A stretch of 64,000 nt of DNA, taken from NCBI RefSeq assembly GCF_000741205.1, contig NZ_JGYW01000005.1, forward strand, positions 1 to 64,000. The letters are read 5' to 3'. Shown in pieces: positions 27,390-35,980 of this stretch. The position numbers and the translations under genes are program-made. Origin of the DNA: Bifidobacterium gallicum DSM 20093 = LMG 11596 (GTDB lineage Bacteria; Actinomycetota; Actinomycetes; Actinomycetales; Bifidobacteriaceae). Under the pieces are notes generated by a model. The model did no database searches and was not told the DNA's origin. It saw only the letters and a list, made by a program, of their open reading frames with translations. How positions within the stretch are numbered: position 1 is the stretch's first letter; each line of letters begins with the position of its first letter.

Positions 27390-27615
27390 TCAGTACGTAA
27401 CGATGAGCTGGCGGCAAGCGCGGCACAGCAATGCCGGCACGTTGGCGCGGCCGCCGACTTTGGGTGCAGTGATTTGTACAAAACCGGGGTGCATTCTTCG
27501 CGTCCTTAAACGAGGACGGCACTTCGTCCGCGAAGCTGAATGCGCCATCTTTGGTTGAGAACAGGAAACCTTGTTCGAGTTCGCCGTTGCACTCCGGGCA
27601 AGTCATTGTGGTCAT
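27390..27615 (-). pseudogene. Small zinc-ribbon protein gene with a one-base frameshift
   Basis: From ATG 27615 the minus strand reads MTTMTCPECNGELEQG, continuing through LFSTKDGAFSF to KNAP. It then goes out of frame at a short run read as GGGG on the plus strand (27486-27489). Removing one base there gives NAPGFVQITAPKVGG and an end with the second cysteine pair, LLCRACRQLIVTY, stopping at 27390. The restored product is about 75 residues with CxxC ... CxxC, as in small PF20097/DUF6487-like zinc-ribbon proteins. As written, the frame runs on to 27340 with an unrelated tail. AGGAG lies ten bases before the start. An assembly error is possible, as for aroA. Confidence 0.7.
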
Positions 27616-27688
27616 GATTGTGGCTCTCCTCACTGGTACAGCTGTGTAGCTAGGTAGCTGTGTGGCTGTATTGGTGTACCGTTCTTGA

Positions 27689-27991
27689 CGTCCATTATTC
27701 TCGGCTTATATCAACATTACGCTTCAGCAGCCGTACATCATCAGTAACACTCCTAATATGGAGGAGTCGGGAGTGCTTGAGGAAAACAATAACATTCTCA
27801 ATCTCATTAAGGTGTCCGATGTTGATCAGTTCCAGCGCGAATGCATAGAAATTAGTGAGAAGAAGGCGGTGGAAGGCGGATTGCTGGAAGAGACGAAAAC
27901 GGAAGCTGCCAAAAATATCAAGGACATGTTCAAAGCGGCCCTTGGTGACTCCTACACGGTGAAAGTGGATTGGGCTGACGCCAAGAAGTGA
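27689..27991 (+). pseudogene. 5'-truncated DUF4230 family gene
   Basis: The frame open from 27689 (just after a stop) to 27991 reads like the C-terminal half of DUF4230 proteins: YINITLQQPYIISNTP, then LEENNNILNLIKVSD, ending in an amphipathic KNIKDMFKAALGDSYTV segment. The recognisable homology begins upstream of the only ATG (27758), and no start or ribosome site precedes it. The N-terminal membrane anchor and first part of the domain are missing. The truncation point coincides with a short GTAGCTAGGTAGCTGTGTGGC repeat-like stretch around 27640-27670 (only part of which is cited). A 77-residue protein from 27758 is conceivable, but it would lack half the domain. Confidence 0.6.
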
Positions 27992-27992
27992 T

Positions 27993-28018
27993 ATTGTCGC
28001 AATGAATTAAGCGACAAT
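27993..28018. other. Hairpin between the DUF4230 remnant and vsr
   Basis: ATTGTCGC pairs with GCGACAAT around a ten-base AT-rich loop. It could be a weak terminator or a vsr operator. A related TATTGTGTCGG string lies at the start of vsr. Confidence 0.4.
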
Positions 28019-28030
28019 GTCGGGAGTGCT

Positions 28031-28450
28031 GTGACAGATATTGTGTCGGCGGACAAACGCAGTCGGATCATGTCGCATATCCGCGGCAAGAACACGAAGC
28101 CGGAACTCATGGTCCGCAAGTATTTGTTCTCGCGTGGGCTGAGGTATCGCGTCAATGTGCGCAAACTGCCGGGCACTCCCGACATTGTATTGCGCAAATA
28201 CAAGACGGTCGTGTTTGTCAACGGTTGTTTCTGGCATCACCATGATTGTGCGGCGTTCCATTGGCCCAAATCGAATGTGGAGTTCTGGACCGAGAAAATC
28301 ACGCGCAATGAACAGCGGGATGCACGCAACCATCGTGAATTGGCGGATGCCGGTTGGAATGTGGTGACTGTCTGGGAATGCGAACTCAAGAAGAGTGTGC
28401 TCGAAGACACATTGCAGCGTGTCTATCGCACCATTGTGGGTGAAAACTGA
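28031..28450 (+). CDS. vsr: Very short patch repair endonuclease Vsr, orphan
   Basis: This 139-residue Vsr-family nuclease nicks DNA 5' of the T in T:G mismatches that arise from deamination of 5-methylcytosine. The family core is intact: SHIRGKNTKPE, the catalytic Asp in GTPDIVL, and the FVNGCFWHHHDC metal/zinc segment. The start is GTG at 28031, with GGGAG upstream. Vsr genes usually sit next to a DNA cytosine methyltransferase gene, and none is seen in this window, so this copy is either an orphan or serves a methyltransferase elsewhere. It lies in the middle of a run of broken genes, which suggests a former restriction-modification or genomic-island site. Confidence 0.92.
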   Translation: MTDIVSADKRSRIMSHIRGKNTKPELMVRKYLFSRGLRYRVNVRKLPGTPDIVLRKYKTVVFVNGCFWHHHDCAAFHWPKSNVEFWTEKITRNEQRDARNHRELADAGWNVVTVWECELKKSVLEDTLQRVYRTIVGEN

Positions 28451-28520
28451 TGGGAACTGCCAATGGAAACATGGTTTAAGCTGTAGTCGTCTTTTACCGG
28501 CGCGTGTCGGTCCATGTTCA

Positions 28521-28766
28521 TTACATTGCTGGTGATGTGCTTGCGCGGACGAATTCGAGTAAGTCAGGATATTGCTTTTCTCCTGATGCCACAGCCATGA
28601 CGATATGGAGATACTCGCTGGAGCGGGGTTTGAATATCAATCCGTATTTCCTCAAGAGCACACCGAGCAGCAAGGCTCCCGTGCGTTTGTTACCGTCAAC
28701 AAATGGGTGCTAGGCTGCCACTTCGTAGCAAAGTCTTGCTGCTTTTTCCTCAATGGTCGGATACAA
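28521..28766 (-). pseudogene. Doc/Fic-family toxin remnant with deleted N-terminus and in-frame stop
   Basis: On the minus strand a frame from 28766 reads LYPTIEEKAARLCYEVAA. It then meets a TAG at 28710-28712 and continues directly with the Fic/Doc signature HPFVDGNKRTGALLL and a normal C-terminus ending FVRASTSPAM at 28521. Doc toxins (AMPylases or kinases of EF-Tu) normally have about 50 more N-terminal residues, which are missing here. The fragment overlaps the end of the antitoxin gene in another frame, as if a deletion had joined the antitoxin to the middle of doc. Two independent lesions make an active toxin very unlikely. Reading frames on the opposite strand here are shadows. Confidence 0.8.
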
Positions 28767-28935
28767 GGGAAAGATACTCGGCAGTCTCGTCTGATGCTCC
28801 ATCGGTGATAGGGACGATTTTGAATGCAGGCTTGTTACGTTTGAACACAGTCACGGAAATATGCTTGTTCATCACCAGATCTGTTATCTGAGTGAAGTTG
28901 ATGCGCGCATCCGTAAAACTAGCCATGTATGCCAT
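28750..28935 (-). CDS. Phd/YefM-type antitoxin, probably with altered C-terminus
   Basis: This 61-residue protein starts MAYMASFTDARINFTQI and continues with a SVTVFKRNKPAFKIVPI strand typical of Phd/YefM antitoxins, which bind DNA through the N-terminal fold and neutralise the toxin with a C-terminal tail. GGAG lies five bases before the ATG at 28935. The last residues (from about EYLSLVSDH) are encoded by DNA that, in another frame, codes for the toxin remnant, so the natural toxin-binding tail may have been lost in the same deletion. DNA binding may remain. A longer frame upstream to 28983 is less likely. The rest of 28936-29244 holds AT-rich DNA and a terminator, with no other gene seen. 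Confidence 0.7.
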   Translation of the reverse strand: MAYMASFTDARINFTQITDLVMNKHISVTVFKRNKPAFKIVPITDGASDETAEYLSLVSDH

Positions 28936-29164
28936 GACTGCTCCTACATATTCAAGTGATATCTCTATAATTGTCAAAAACATCTATATTTTCATATGTG
29001 AATTCACTTTGTTGAAGCGAGTGTATATGCAAGCCAAAGCATTATGCTTGGTGCTACCACAATCAGCCTATTTATGTTGTTCCTCACAAGTTGTGCTTTG
29101 CTGCCCGGGATTCGGTAATTTCATCCCTTTCCGATAGTCATCGGACTCTGCATGCATCTGGATA

Positions 29165-29210
29165 CACCAACGGTCTGAACTGGAAACATGCCCAGTTCAG
29201 ACCGTTGGTG
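29165..29210. terminator. Terminator after guaA
   Basis: A perfect 19-bp stem (CACCAACGGTCTGAACTGG with its complement) encloses an eight-base loop, 34 bases past the guaA stop. It can work in both directions. Confidence 0.8.
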
Positions 29211-29244
29211 ACCTTTATGGAATTGAAGGGTTATCGGGTGTGCG

Positions 29245-30807
29245 TCACTCCCACTCGATCGTTGCCGGCGGCTTTGAGGTGCAGTCGAGCACTACGCGGT
29301 TGATCTGGCGGCATTCGTTCGTGATGCGCGTCGAGATTGCGGCGAGCACATCGTACGGCACGCGCGACCAGTCGGCTGTCATCGCGTCTTCCGAAGACAC
29401 GGGGCGCAGCACGATCGGCATGCCGTACGTGCGTTCGTCACCCTGCACACCTACCGAATGCACGTCGGCCAACAGCACAACGGGGCACTGCCAGATATCG
29501 CGGTCGAGACCGGCTTTCGTCAGTTCCTCACGTGCGATGGCGTCGGCTTCACGTAGCACGTCCAGACGTTCCTGCGTGATCTCACCGACGATGCGGATGC
29601 CCAAGCCCGGTCCCGGGAACGGCTGGCGCCACACGATTTCTTCGGGCAAGCCCAATTCGGTACCAATGGCGCGCACTTCATCCTTGAACAACGTGCGCAG
29701 CGGTTCGATCAATTCGAACTTCAGATCGTCAGGCAGCCCGCCCACATTGTGGTGCGACTTGATATTCGAGGCGCCGTCACCGCCGCCCGATTCCACAACA
29801 TCGGGATAGAGCGTGCCCTGCACGAGGAACTTGACTTCCTTGCCTTGCGCACCGGCTTCTTCAATGACCTGACGTTGCGCTTGCTCAAACGTGCGGATGA
29901 ACTTTTCTCCGATAATCTTGCGTTTCTTCTCGGGCTCGCTTACGCCCTTCAACGCGCTGAGGAACTCTTCAGAAGCGTCCACTGCGATGAGTTTGATTCC
30001 TGTGGCTGCCACAAAATCATGCTTGACCTGCTCAACCTCTCCCTTACGTAACAGGCCATGGTCCACAAATACGCAAGTGAGCTGATCGCCGATTGCCTTA
30101 TGCACCAAGGCGGCCGCAACGGCGGAATCCACGCCGCCAGACAGGCCACAGATGACTTGGGCGTCGCCAACCTGTTCACGGATCTTGGCGACCTGGTCTT
30201 CGATGATGCTCTTGGAATCCCAGTTGTTGGCCAGCCCTGCGCATTCATGCAGGAATTTGATAATAAGGTCTTGGCCGAGGGGAGTGTGCTTGACTTCCGG
30301 ATGCCATTGCACGCCATACAACTTGCGGGACTCGTCCTGCATGGCGGCCACAGGGGCGCCTTCAGTATGAGCAATGACCGAGAAGCCCTCAGGGGCCTTG
30401 TTGACGGCCACACCGTGGCTCATCCACACATCTTGCTCATGCGGTGAATCTTCAAGCATGCCGCTGGGCTCGTCAATCACGGCCATCGTCTTGCCGTATT
30501 CACCGAGTGCGGCCTTGTCCACGTCGCCGCCGAGCTCGTGGGCCATGACCTGGAAGCCGTAGCAAATGCCCAGCATCGGGATGCCTGCATCAAAGATGGC
30601 CGGATCAATACCGGGGGCACCGGGTTCGAAGACCGACGCGGGGCCTCCAGACAAGATAATGGCCTGGGGGTCTTTGGCGAGCATTTGTTCGATTGGCATG
30701 GAATGTGGCACTAATTCGGAATACACATTCGCCTCACGTACGCGACGGGCGATGAGCTGCGCGTACTGCGCACCGAAGTCAACGACGAGGACGGGGCCTT
30801 GAGCCAT
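29245..30807 (-). CDS. guaA: GMP synthase (glutamine-hydrolysing)
   Basis: This 520-residue enzyme aminates XMP to GMP with ATP and glutamine, in purine synthesis. The N-terminal class I glutamine amidotransferase domain has the nucleophile Cys in [11 protein letters not shown] and the His-Glu pair in [10 protein letters not shown]. The central ATP pyrophosphatase domain has the P-loop [13 protein letters not shown]. The C-terminal dimerisation domain ends [14 protein letters not shown]...PPATIEWE. Length and order are standard. The start at 30807 ([14 protein letters not shown]) fits the family; the ribosome site (AGAGG) is weak. It is divergent from xfp across a 666-base gap. Confidence 0.97.
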   Translation of the reverse strand: MAQGPVLVVDFGAQYAQLIARRVREANVYSELVPHSMPIEQMLAKDPQAIILSGGPASVFEPGAPGIDPAIFDAGIPMLGICYGFQVMAHELGGDVDKAALGEYGKTMAVIDEPSGMLEDSPHEQDVWMSHGVAVNKAPEGFSVIAHTEGAPVAAMQDESRKLYGVQWHPEVKHTPLGQDLIIKFLHECAGLANNWDSKSIIEDQVAKIREQVGDAQVICGLSGGVDSAVAAALVHKAIGDQLTCVFVDHGLLRKGEVEQVKHDFVAATGIKLIAVDASEEFLSALKGVSEPEKKRKIIGEKFIRTFEQAQRQVIEEAGAQGKEVKFLVQGTLYPDVVESGGGDGASNIKSHHNVGGLPDDLKFELIEPLRTLFKDEVRAIGTELGLPEEIVWRQPFPGPGLGIRIVGEITQERLDVLREADAIAREELTKAGLDRDIWQCPVVLLADVHSVGVQGDERTYGMPIVLRPVSSEDAMTADWSRVPYDVLAAISTRITNECRQINRVVLDCTSKPPATIEWE

Positions 30808-31473
30808 GTGAGAGAACCTCTGTTTCTTGAAATCGTTCGGCTGGTTTCCCGCGATTCCCCCTAAAGCCGCATGTTCACCAACGGTGGTAGGGGTGGCGGA
30901 TGTTTTCCATTGTGCTGTTCAAAGCCGACAATGGTTGGGTTTTGTCCACTGCATGAAGTGCTACATGGACTCTCGGTATGCACAACCTGTAAAAACATGT
31001 ATGCCATGTATGTCTGGTTGTTGCGGTCAAGGAAGCGAACAGAACCAGTCATTGATGTGAAGTACGACACAATTGCGAGAGTCATAGATGCCTTAGGGTC
31101 TGCAACGTGGTGTGAAGTGTTGGAAAATCAAGTGCCAGGAATGTTGCCAACACGCCGCCCGATTGCTGAGCAAGCGCACGTGATTTATAGGGTGTATACC
31201 TGTGAAAAGCTTGATTTTTCTAGGCAATTCAGCTTTTGCTGGGGTGGAAGTCAAGATTCACAAATCAATGGGACAAAAGCACAAATGTGGAAGAAAAGTG
31301 AACATTTCTGCTCATACACTCTCATTTTTCGTTCAAAAGTCAATCATGTACCGTACTATGAACACCGATTGGGCGTGCACCCCCTTGCGACTGTCAAATC
31401 AGCATCATTAGGGGCGCGCACCTGAATGGAAATAACCACATGCACTCAAATGTGCAGGAGTACAGGAGAACAC
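30808..31473. other. Long divergent promoter region between guaA and xfp
   Basis: This 666-base stretch is noticeably more AT-rich than the neighbouring genes, and I find no convincing gene in it. A plus-strand frame at 30871-31425 has no homology and odd composition. A promoter-like pair TTGCTG (31163-31168), 17 bases, TATAGG (31186-31191) points to xfp and would give a leader of about 275 bases. A TACTAT box at 31354 is a second weak candidate. A long leader is in line with a heavily transcribed, regulated central metabolic gene. Confidence 0.5.
31163..31191 (+). promoter_or_regulatory. Candidate xfp promoter
   Basis: TTGCTG and TATAGG are separated by 17 bases in the AT-rich region upstream of xfp. 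This is a motif-only call, and other start sites closer to the gene are possible. Confidence 0.35.
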
Positions 31474-33954
31474 ATGACAAGTCCTGTTATTGGCACCCCC
31501 TGGCAGAAGCTGAACCGTCCGGTTTCGGAAGAGGCCATCGAAGGCATGGACAAGTATTGGCGCGCGTCCAACTACATGTCCATCGGCCAGATCTACCTGC
31601 GTAGCAACCCGCTGATGAAGGAACCTTTCACTCGCGATGACGTGAAGTACCGCCTCGTCGGCCACTGGGGTACCACCCCGGGCCTGAACTTCCTTCTGGC
31701 CCACATCAACCGCCTGATCGCTGACCACCAGCAGAACACCGTGTTCATCATGGGTCCTGGCCACGGCGGTCCTGCCGGTACTGCACAGTCCTATCTGGAC
31801 GGCACGTACACCGAGTACTACCCGAACATCACCAAGGATGAGGAAGGCCTGCAGAAGTTCTTCCGTCAGTTCTCTTATCCGGGCGGCATTCCTTCGCACT
31901 TCGCTCCGGAGACCCCGGGCTCGATCCACGAAGGTGGCGAGCTGGGCTATGCTCTGTCCCACGCTTACGGCGCTGTGATGAACAACCCGAGCCTGTTCGT
32001 GCCCTGCATCGTCGGCGACGGCGAAGCTGAGACTGGCCCTCTGGCCACCGGCTGGCAGTCCAACAAGCTCGTGAACCCGCGCACCGATGGCATCGTGCTG
32101 CCGATCCTGCACCTCAACGGCTACAAGATCGCCAACCCGACCATCCTCGCTCGCGTGTCCGATGAAGAGCTGCATGACTTCTTCCGCGGCCTGGGCTACC
32201 ACCCGTACGAGTTCGTCGCCGGCTTCGACAACGAGGATCACCTGTCGATCCACCGTCGTTTCGCTGAGCTCTTCGAGACCATCTTCGACGAGATCTGCGA
32301 TATCAAGGCTGCCGCCAACACGGATGACATGACCCGTCCGTTCTACCCGATGCTGATTTTCCGCACCCCGAAGGGTTGGACCTGCCCGAAGTTCATCGAC
32401 GGCAAGAAGACCGAAGGCTCTTGGCGTGCACACCAGGTGCCGCTGGCTTCCGCCCGCGATACCGAGGCTCACTTCGAAGTGCTGAAGAACTGGATGGCTT
32501 CCTACAAGCCGGAAGAGCTCTTCGACGACAAGGGCGCCATCAAGGATGACGTCGTCGACTTCATGCCGAAGGGCGATCTGCGTATCGGCGCCAACCCGAA
32601 TGCTAACGGTGGCGTGATCCGTGAAGAGCTCGATCTGCCGGCCCTCGAGAACTATGAGGTCAAGGAAGTCAAGGAATTCGGCCACGGCTGGGGCCAGCTT
32701 GAGGCTACGCGTAAGCTCGGTGAGTACACGCGTGACATCATCAAGAACAACCCGGATTCGTTCCGCATCTTCGGACCTGACGAGACCGCTTCGAACCGTC
32801 TGCAGGCTTCCTACGAAGTCACCAACAAGCAGTGGGACAACGGCTACCTGTCCAAGGACCTCGTCGATGAGCACATGGCTGTCACCGGCCAGGTCACTGA
32901 GCAGCTCTCCGAACACCAGTGCGAAGGCTTCCTCGAGGCCTACCTGCTCACGGGTCGTCACGGCATCTGGAGCTCCTACGAGTCCTTCGTGCACGTCATC
33001 GACTCCATGCTCAACCAGCACGCCAAGTGGCTCGAGGCTACGGTGCGTGAGATTCCGTGGCGTAAGCCGATCTCCTCGATGAACCTGCTCGTGTCCTCGC
33101 ACGTGTGGCGTCAGGATCACAACGGCTTCTCGCACCAGGATCCGGGTGTCACCTCCGTCCTGTTGAACAAGACGTTCAACAACGATCACGTCATCGGCCT
33201 GTACTTCGCAACCGACGCCAACGTGCTGCTGGCCATCGCTGAGAAGTGCTACAAGTCGACCAACATGATCAACGCCATCGTCGCCGGCAAGCAGCCTGCT
33301 GCCACCTGGACGACGCTGGACGAAGCTCGTGAGCTGGTTGCCAAGGGCGCTGGCGAATTCGAGTGGGCTTCGAACGTCAAGACCAACGATGAGGCCGAGA
33401 TTGTGCTCGCTTCCGCTGGCGATGTTCCGACTCAGGAGCTCATGGCTGCTGCTGATCGTCTGAACAAGCTCGGCGTCAAGTTCAAGGTCGTCAACGTGGT
33501 GGATCTGATCAAGCTGCAGTCCGCCAAGGAGAACGATCAGGCTCTGTCCGATGCCGAGTTCGCTGAGCTCTTCACCGAAGACAAGCCGGTGCTGTTCGCG
33601 TACCACTCCTATGCGCACGACGTGCGCGGCCTGATCTTCGATCGCCCGAACCACGACAACTTCAACGTGGTCGGCTACAAGGAGCAGGGCTCCACCACCA
33701 CGCCGTACGACATGGTGCGTGTCAACGACATCGATCGTTATGAGCTGACCGCTACGGCACTGCGCATGATCGACGCCGACAAGTACGCCGACGAGATCAA
33801 GAAGCTCGAGGACTTCCGCATCGAGGCTTACCAGTTCGCTGTCGACAACGGCTACGACATTCCGGATTACACCGACTGGGTGTGGCCGGGCGTCAAGACC
33901 GACCTGCCGGGCGCCGTTTCCGCAACGGCTGCCACCGCAGGCGACAACGAGTGA
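31474..33954 (+). CDS. xfp: Xylulose-5-phosphate/fructose-6-phosphate phosphoketolase
   Basis: This 826-residue ThDP enzyme is the key step of the bifid shunt. It cleaves fructose 6-phosphate or xylulose 5-phosphate with phosphate to acetyl phosphate plus erythrose 4-phosphate or glyceraldehyde 3-phosphate. Length and sequence match the bifidobacterial Xfp type. GPGHGGPA and the ThDP/Mg region [14 protein letters not shown] are present, with HQDPGV in the Pyr domain and a C-terminal transketolase-like domain. The ATG at 31474 follows AGGAG. Codon choice is strongly biased to CTG, GGC, AAG and CGT, more so than its neighbours, which indicates very high expression. A strong terminator follows. 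Acetyl phosphate goes to AckA. Confidence 0.98.
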   Translation: MTSPVIGTPWQKLNRPVSEEAIEGMDKYWRASNYMSIGQIYLRSNPLMKEPFTRDDVKYRLVGHWGTTPGLNFLLAHINRLIADHQQNTVFIMGPGHGGPAGTAQSYLDGTYTEYYPNITKDEEGLQKFFRQFSYPGGIPSHFAPETPGSIHEGGELGYALSHAYGAVMNNPSLFVPCIVGDGEAETGPLATGWQSNKLVNPRTDGIVLPILHLNGYKIANPTILARVSDEELHDFFRGLGYHPYEFVAGFDNEDHLSIHRRFAELFETIFDEICDIKAAANTDDMTRPFYPMLIFRTPKGWTCPKFIDGKKTEGSWRAHQVPLASARDTEAHFEVLKNWMASYKPEELFDDKGAIKDDVVDFMPKGDLRIGANPNANGGVIREELDLPALENYEVKEVKEFGHGWGQLEATRKLGEYTRDIIKNNPDSFRIFGPDETASNRLQASYEVTNKQWDNGYLSKDLVDEHMAVTGQVTEQLSEHQCEGFLEAYLLTGRHGIWSSYESFVHVIDSMLNQHAKWLEATVREIPWRKPISSMNLLVSSHVWRQDHNGFSHQDPGVTSVLLNKTFNNDHVIGLYFATDANVLLAIAEKCYKSTNMINAIVAGKQPAATWTTLDEARELVAKGAGEFEWASNVKTNDEAEIVLASAGDVPTQELMAAADRLNKLGVKFKVVNVVDLIKLQSAKENDQALSDAEFAELFTEDKPVLFAYHSYAHDVRGLIFDRPNHDNFNVVGYKEQGSTTTPYDMVRVNDIDRYELTATALRMIDADKYADEIKKLEDFRIEAYQFAVDNGYDIPDYTDWVWPGVKTDLPGAVSATAATAGDNE

Positions 33955-33991
33955 GTCTGATTGACGAACCTCTGATAGCGTTCTGCTAGGG

Positions 33992-34029
33992 AAGGGTCTT
34001 GCATGGGTAACCATGCAAGACCCTTTTTC
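33992..34029 (+). terminator. Terminator of xfp
   Basis: AAGGGTCTTGCATGG pairs perfectly with CCATGCAAGACCCTT around a four-base loop and runs into TTTTTCG. It is a strong rho-independent terminator. Confidence 0.92.
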
Positions 34030-34030
34030 G

Positions 34031-34046
34031 TATAAGTGACGTTATA
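34031..34046. promoter_or_regulatory. Dyad TATAA-N6-TTATA upstream of frc
   Basis: TATAAGTGACGTTATA is a short dyad directly after the xfp terminator and 149 bases before frc. Fourteen of its bases recur inverted at 38249-38262, before the CDGSH gene, so the two sites flank the frc-CMD-malY block. It may be an operator; chance is not excluded. Confidence 0.3.
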
Positions 34047-34194
34047 AACCCTGTAGCGAATCGAACTCGATATTAGATGATGCTGAATAACAACTGGGAG
34101 AACACCGTGGTTTCGACCATGAGCGGAACCCTAAGGAAACTCTCAACTTTGCAACCGTATATTAAGGCCAACATCCACATTAAGGAGGTCGTAC

Positions 34195-35511
34195 ATGACT
34201 GCAAACAATGCACCACTCGCAGGCATCAAGGTCATCGACTGGACCCAGGTCCAGTCCGGTCCATCCTGCACCCAGCTTCTCGCATGGCTTGGCGCTGAGG
34301 TCATCAAGCTTGAGAAGGTTAAGGGAGGCGATCCTACCCGTAGCGAGATGAACGATGTTGACGGCTCGTACTCGCTGTACTTCCTGCAGCTCAACGCCAA
34401 CAAGAAGTCCATCACATTGGACATGAAGGATCCTGAAGGCAAGAAGGTATTGACCGAGCTGCTCAAGGATGCCGACGTCTTTGTGGAAAACATTGGCCCT
34501 GGCGATGTTGAGAAGCTGGGCTTTGGTTGGGAACAGGTCCATGCGCTGAACCCGAAGTGCATCATGGCCTCCTTGAAGGGCTTCAACCGTGGCAGCCGCT
34601 ATGAGCATGTCAAGGCATTCGAGCCCGTGGCACAGTCCGCAGGCGGCGCAGCCGCCGCAACCGGCTGGAACACTGGTGACAACACGGCTCCTACCCAGTC
34701 TGCAGCCGCTCTGGGTGATTCCAACTCCGGTATGCATCTGACGATTGGTATTCTGGCCGCCCTGATGCAGCGTGAGAAGACGGGCGAAGGCTCCTACGTC
34801 TACCAGTCGATGCAGAACGCTGTGCTGAACCTGTGCCGCATCAAGCTTCGTGATCAGCTCATCCTCGATCACCTGCATGAACTGTCGTATTACGCCTGCT
34901 ACCCGGGCTACAAGTTCGGCAAGGCCATCCCGCGTGGCGAGAACGCCGAAGGCGGCCTCGTGCTCGGCTGGTGCTACCGTGCCAAGGGTTGGGAGACCGA
35001 TCCGAACGCATACGTGTATATCGTCATCCAGCAGTCCCAGAAGGGCTTCGAGAACTTCTGCAACGCCATGGGCTTCCAGGATTGGCTGACCGATCCGAAC
35101 TTCAACACGGCCAATGCCCGCGATCAGCACAAGGCTGAGGTATACAAGCGTGTTGAGGAATACACGATGCAGTACGACAAGGACACGCTGACCAAGGAAC
35201 TCGGCGCGAAGGGCGTTCCGGTCGGTCCTGTGCTGGATTGGTATGAGCTCGAGAACGATCCCGACCTCAACTCGGATGGCACGATTGTCACCATCGACCA
35301 GCAGGACGCCCGTGGCACGTTCAAGACCATCGGTCTGCCATTCCAGATTGACGGCTTCACCCCGGATTATCAGCGCGCTCCAAAGCTCGGCGAAAACAAC
35401 GAAGAAATCCTCAAGTCGTTGGGTTACACCGATGATCAGATTGCCCAGATGGCAGCCAACGGCGTCATCGGTAGCAATGATGGTGTGAAAGCTGATTTGA
35501 TCGAGAAGTGA
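34195..35511 (+). CDS. frc: Formyl-CoA:oxalate CoA-transferase
   Basis: This 438-residue class III CoA-transferase moves CoA from formyl-CoA to oxalate, giving oxalyl-CoA for Oxc and free formate. The N-terminus LAGIKVIDWTQVQSGP and the catalytic Asp175 in ALGDSNSGMH (equivalent to Asp169 of the Oxalobacter enzyme) are present. Length is slightly above the usual 416-428. An excellent AAGGAGG lies six bases before the ATG. It is downstream of xfp but separated by a terminator and 165 bases, so it has its own promoter. Oxc and the AEC carrier are 14 kb upstream. Unlike in many oxalate degraders, frc and oxc are thus not in one operon. Confidence 0.93.
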   Translation: MTANNAPLAGIKVIDWTQVQSGPSCTQLLAWLGAEVIKLEKVKGGDPTRSEMNDVDGSYSLYFLQLNANKKSITLDMKDPEGKKVLTELLKDADVFVENIGPGDVEKLGFGWEQVHALNPKCIMASLKGFNRGSRYEHVKAFEPVAQSAGGAAAATGWNTGDNTAPTQSAAALGDSNSGMHLTIGILAALMQREKTGEGSYVYQSMQNAVLNLCRIKLRDQLILDHLHELSYYACYPGYKFGKAIPRGENAEGGLVLGWCYRAKGWETDPNAYVYIVIQQSQKGFENFCNAMGFQDWLTDPNFNTANARDQHKAEVYKRVEEYTMQYDKDTLTKELGAKGVPVGPVLDWYELENDPDLNSDGTIVTIDQQDARGTFKTIGLPFQIDGFTPDYQRAPKLGENNEEILKSLGYTDDQIAQMAANGVIGSNDGVKADLIEK

Positions 35512-35535
35512 TTGGCACTTCTTTCAGTGATTGAA

Positions 35536-35572
35536 TACGGGATGGGCTCCTGGAGAGTCCATCCCGTATTTA
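35536..35572 (+). terminator. Terminator of frc
   Basis: AATACGGGATGG pairs with CCATCCCGTATT (12 bp), followed by TATT. It overlaps the start of the hydrolase remnant, which indicates that the remnant was attached later. Confidence 0.8.
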
Positions 35573-35904
35573 TTGAGCAATACCACGACTACTACAAGAC
35601 ACCGCGCGGCTACCATCCGCGTTCCTTGAACTCCACGGATGGTTGGACGGCCATTGGTTGCCAAAGCTTCCTGAACCAGCCGCTGATGGCGTATGCGAAT
35701 GAGATTGAGGGTGCGGTGTTGCCCATCCATGGCAGTGAAGCACACTCACGGTATTTTAGTGAGGACACGTACCAGCGGCTTACGGGCGAGAACAAGAAAT
35801 TGATGATTATTCCAGGCGCCGTTCATGTAGATTTGTATGACAATTACGACTACATTCCATTCGACACCATCGAAGCGTTCTACACCCAGTACTTGGGTCA
35901 GTAA
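35563..35904 (+). pseudogene. N-terminally truncated alpha/beta hydrolase
   Basis: The frame ending at 35904 contains only the last ~112 residues of an alpha/beta hydrolase of the kind often found beside CMD-cupin genes. They run from YHDYYKTPRGYHPRS, through PIHGSEAHSRYFSED (strand and loop with the catalytic acid region), to PGAVHVDLYD with the catalytic His, and end at AFYTQYLGQ. The nucleophile-elbow half is missing. The frame extends upstream through the frc terminator to 35512 without homology or a plausible ribosome site. The gene was probably truncated by the event that placed it next to frc. A functional hydrolase is not expected. Confidence 0.75.
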
Positions 35905-35980
35905 AGAACAAGTCCCTGTAGAGGCCATGTTAGCCGTAACGGTTCCGTTATGCATTCATTGATGGAGTAAGGAGTTCAAT

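Noticed and set aside
30871-31425. A 184-codon plus-strand frame upstream of xfp
   Set aside because: It has no homology, irregular composition and no ribosome site; the region looks like promoter and leader DNA.
31408-34014. An 868-codon minus-strand frame opposite xfp
   Set aside because: It is a shadow of the extreme codon bias of xfp; its composition (many Val, Asp, His, Arg) is that of an antisense frame.
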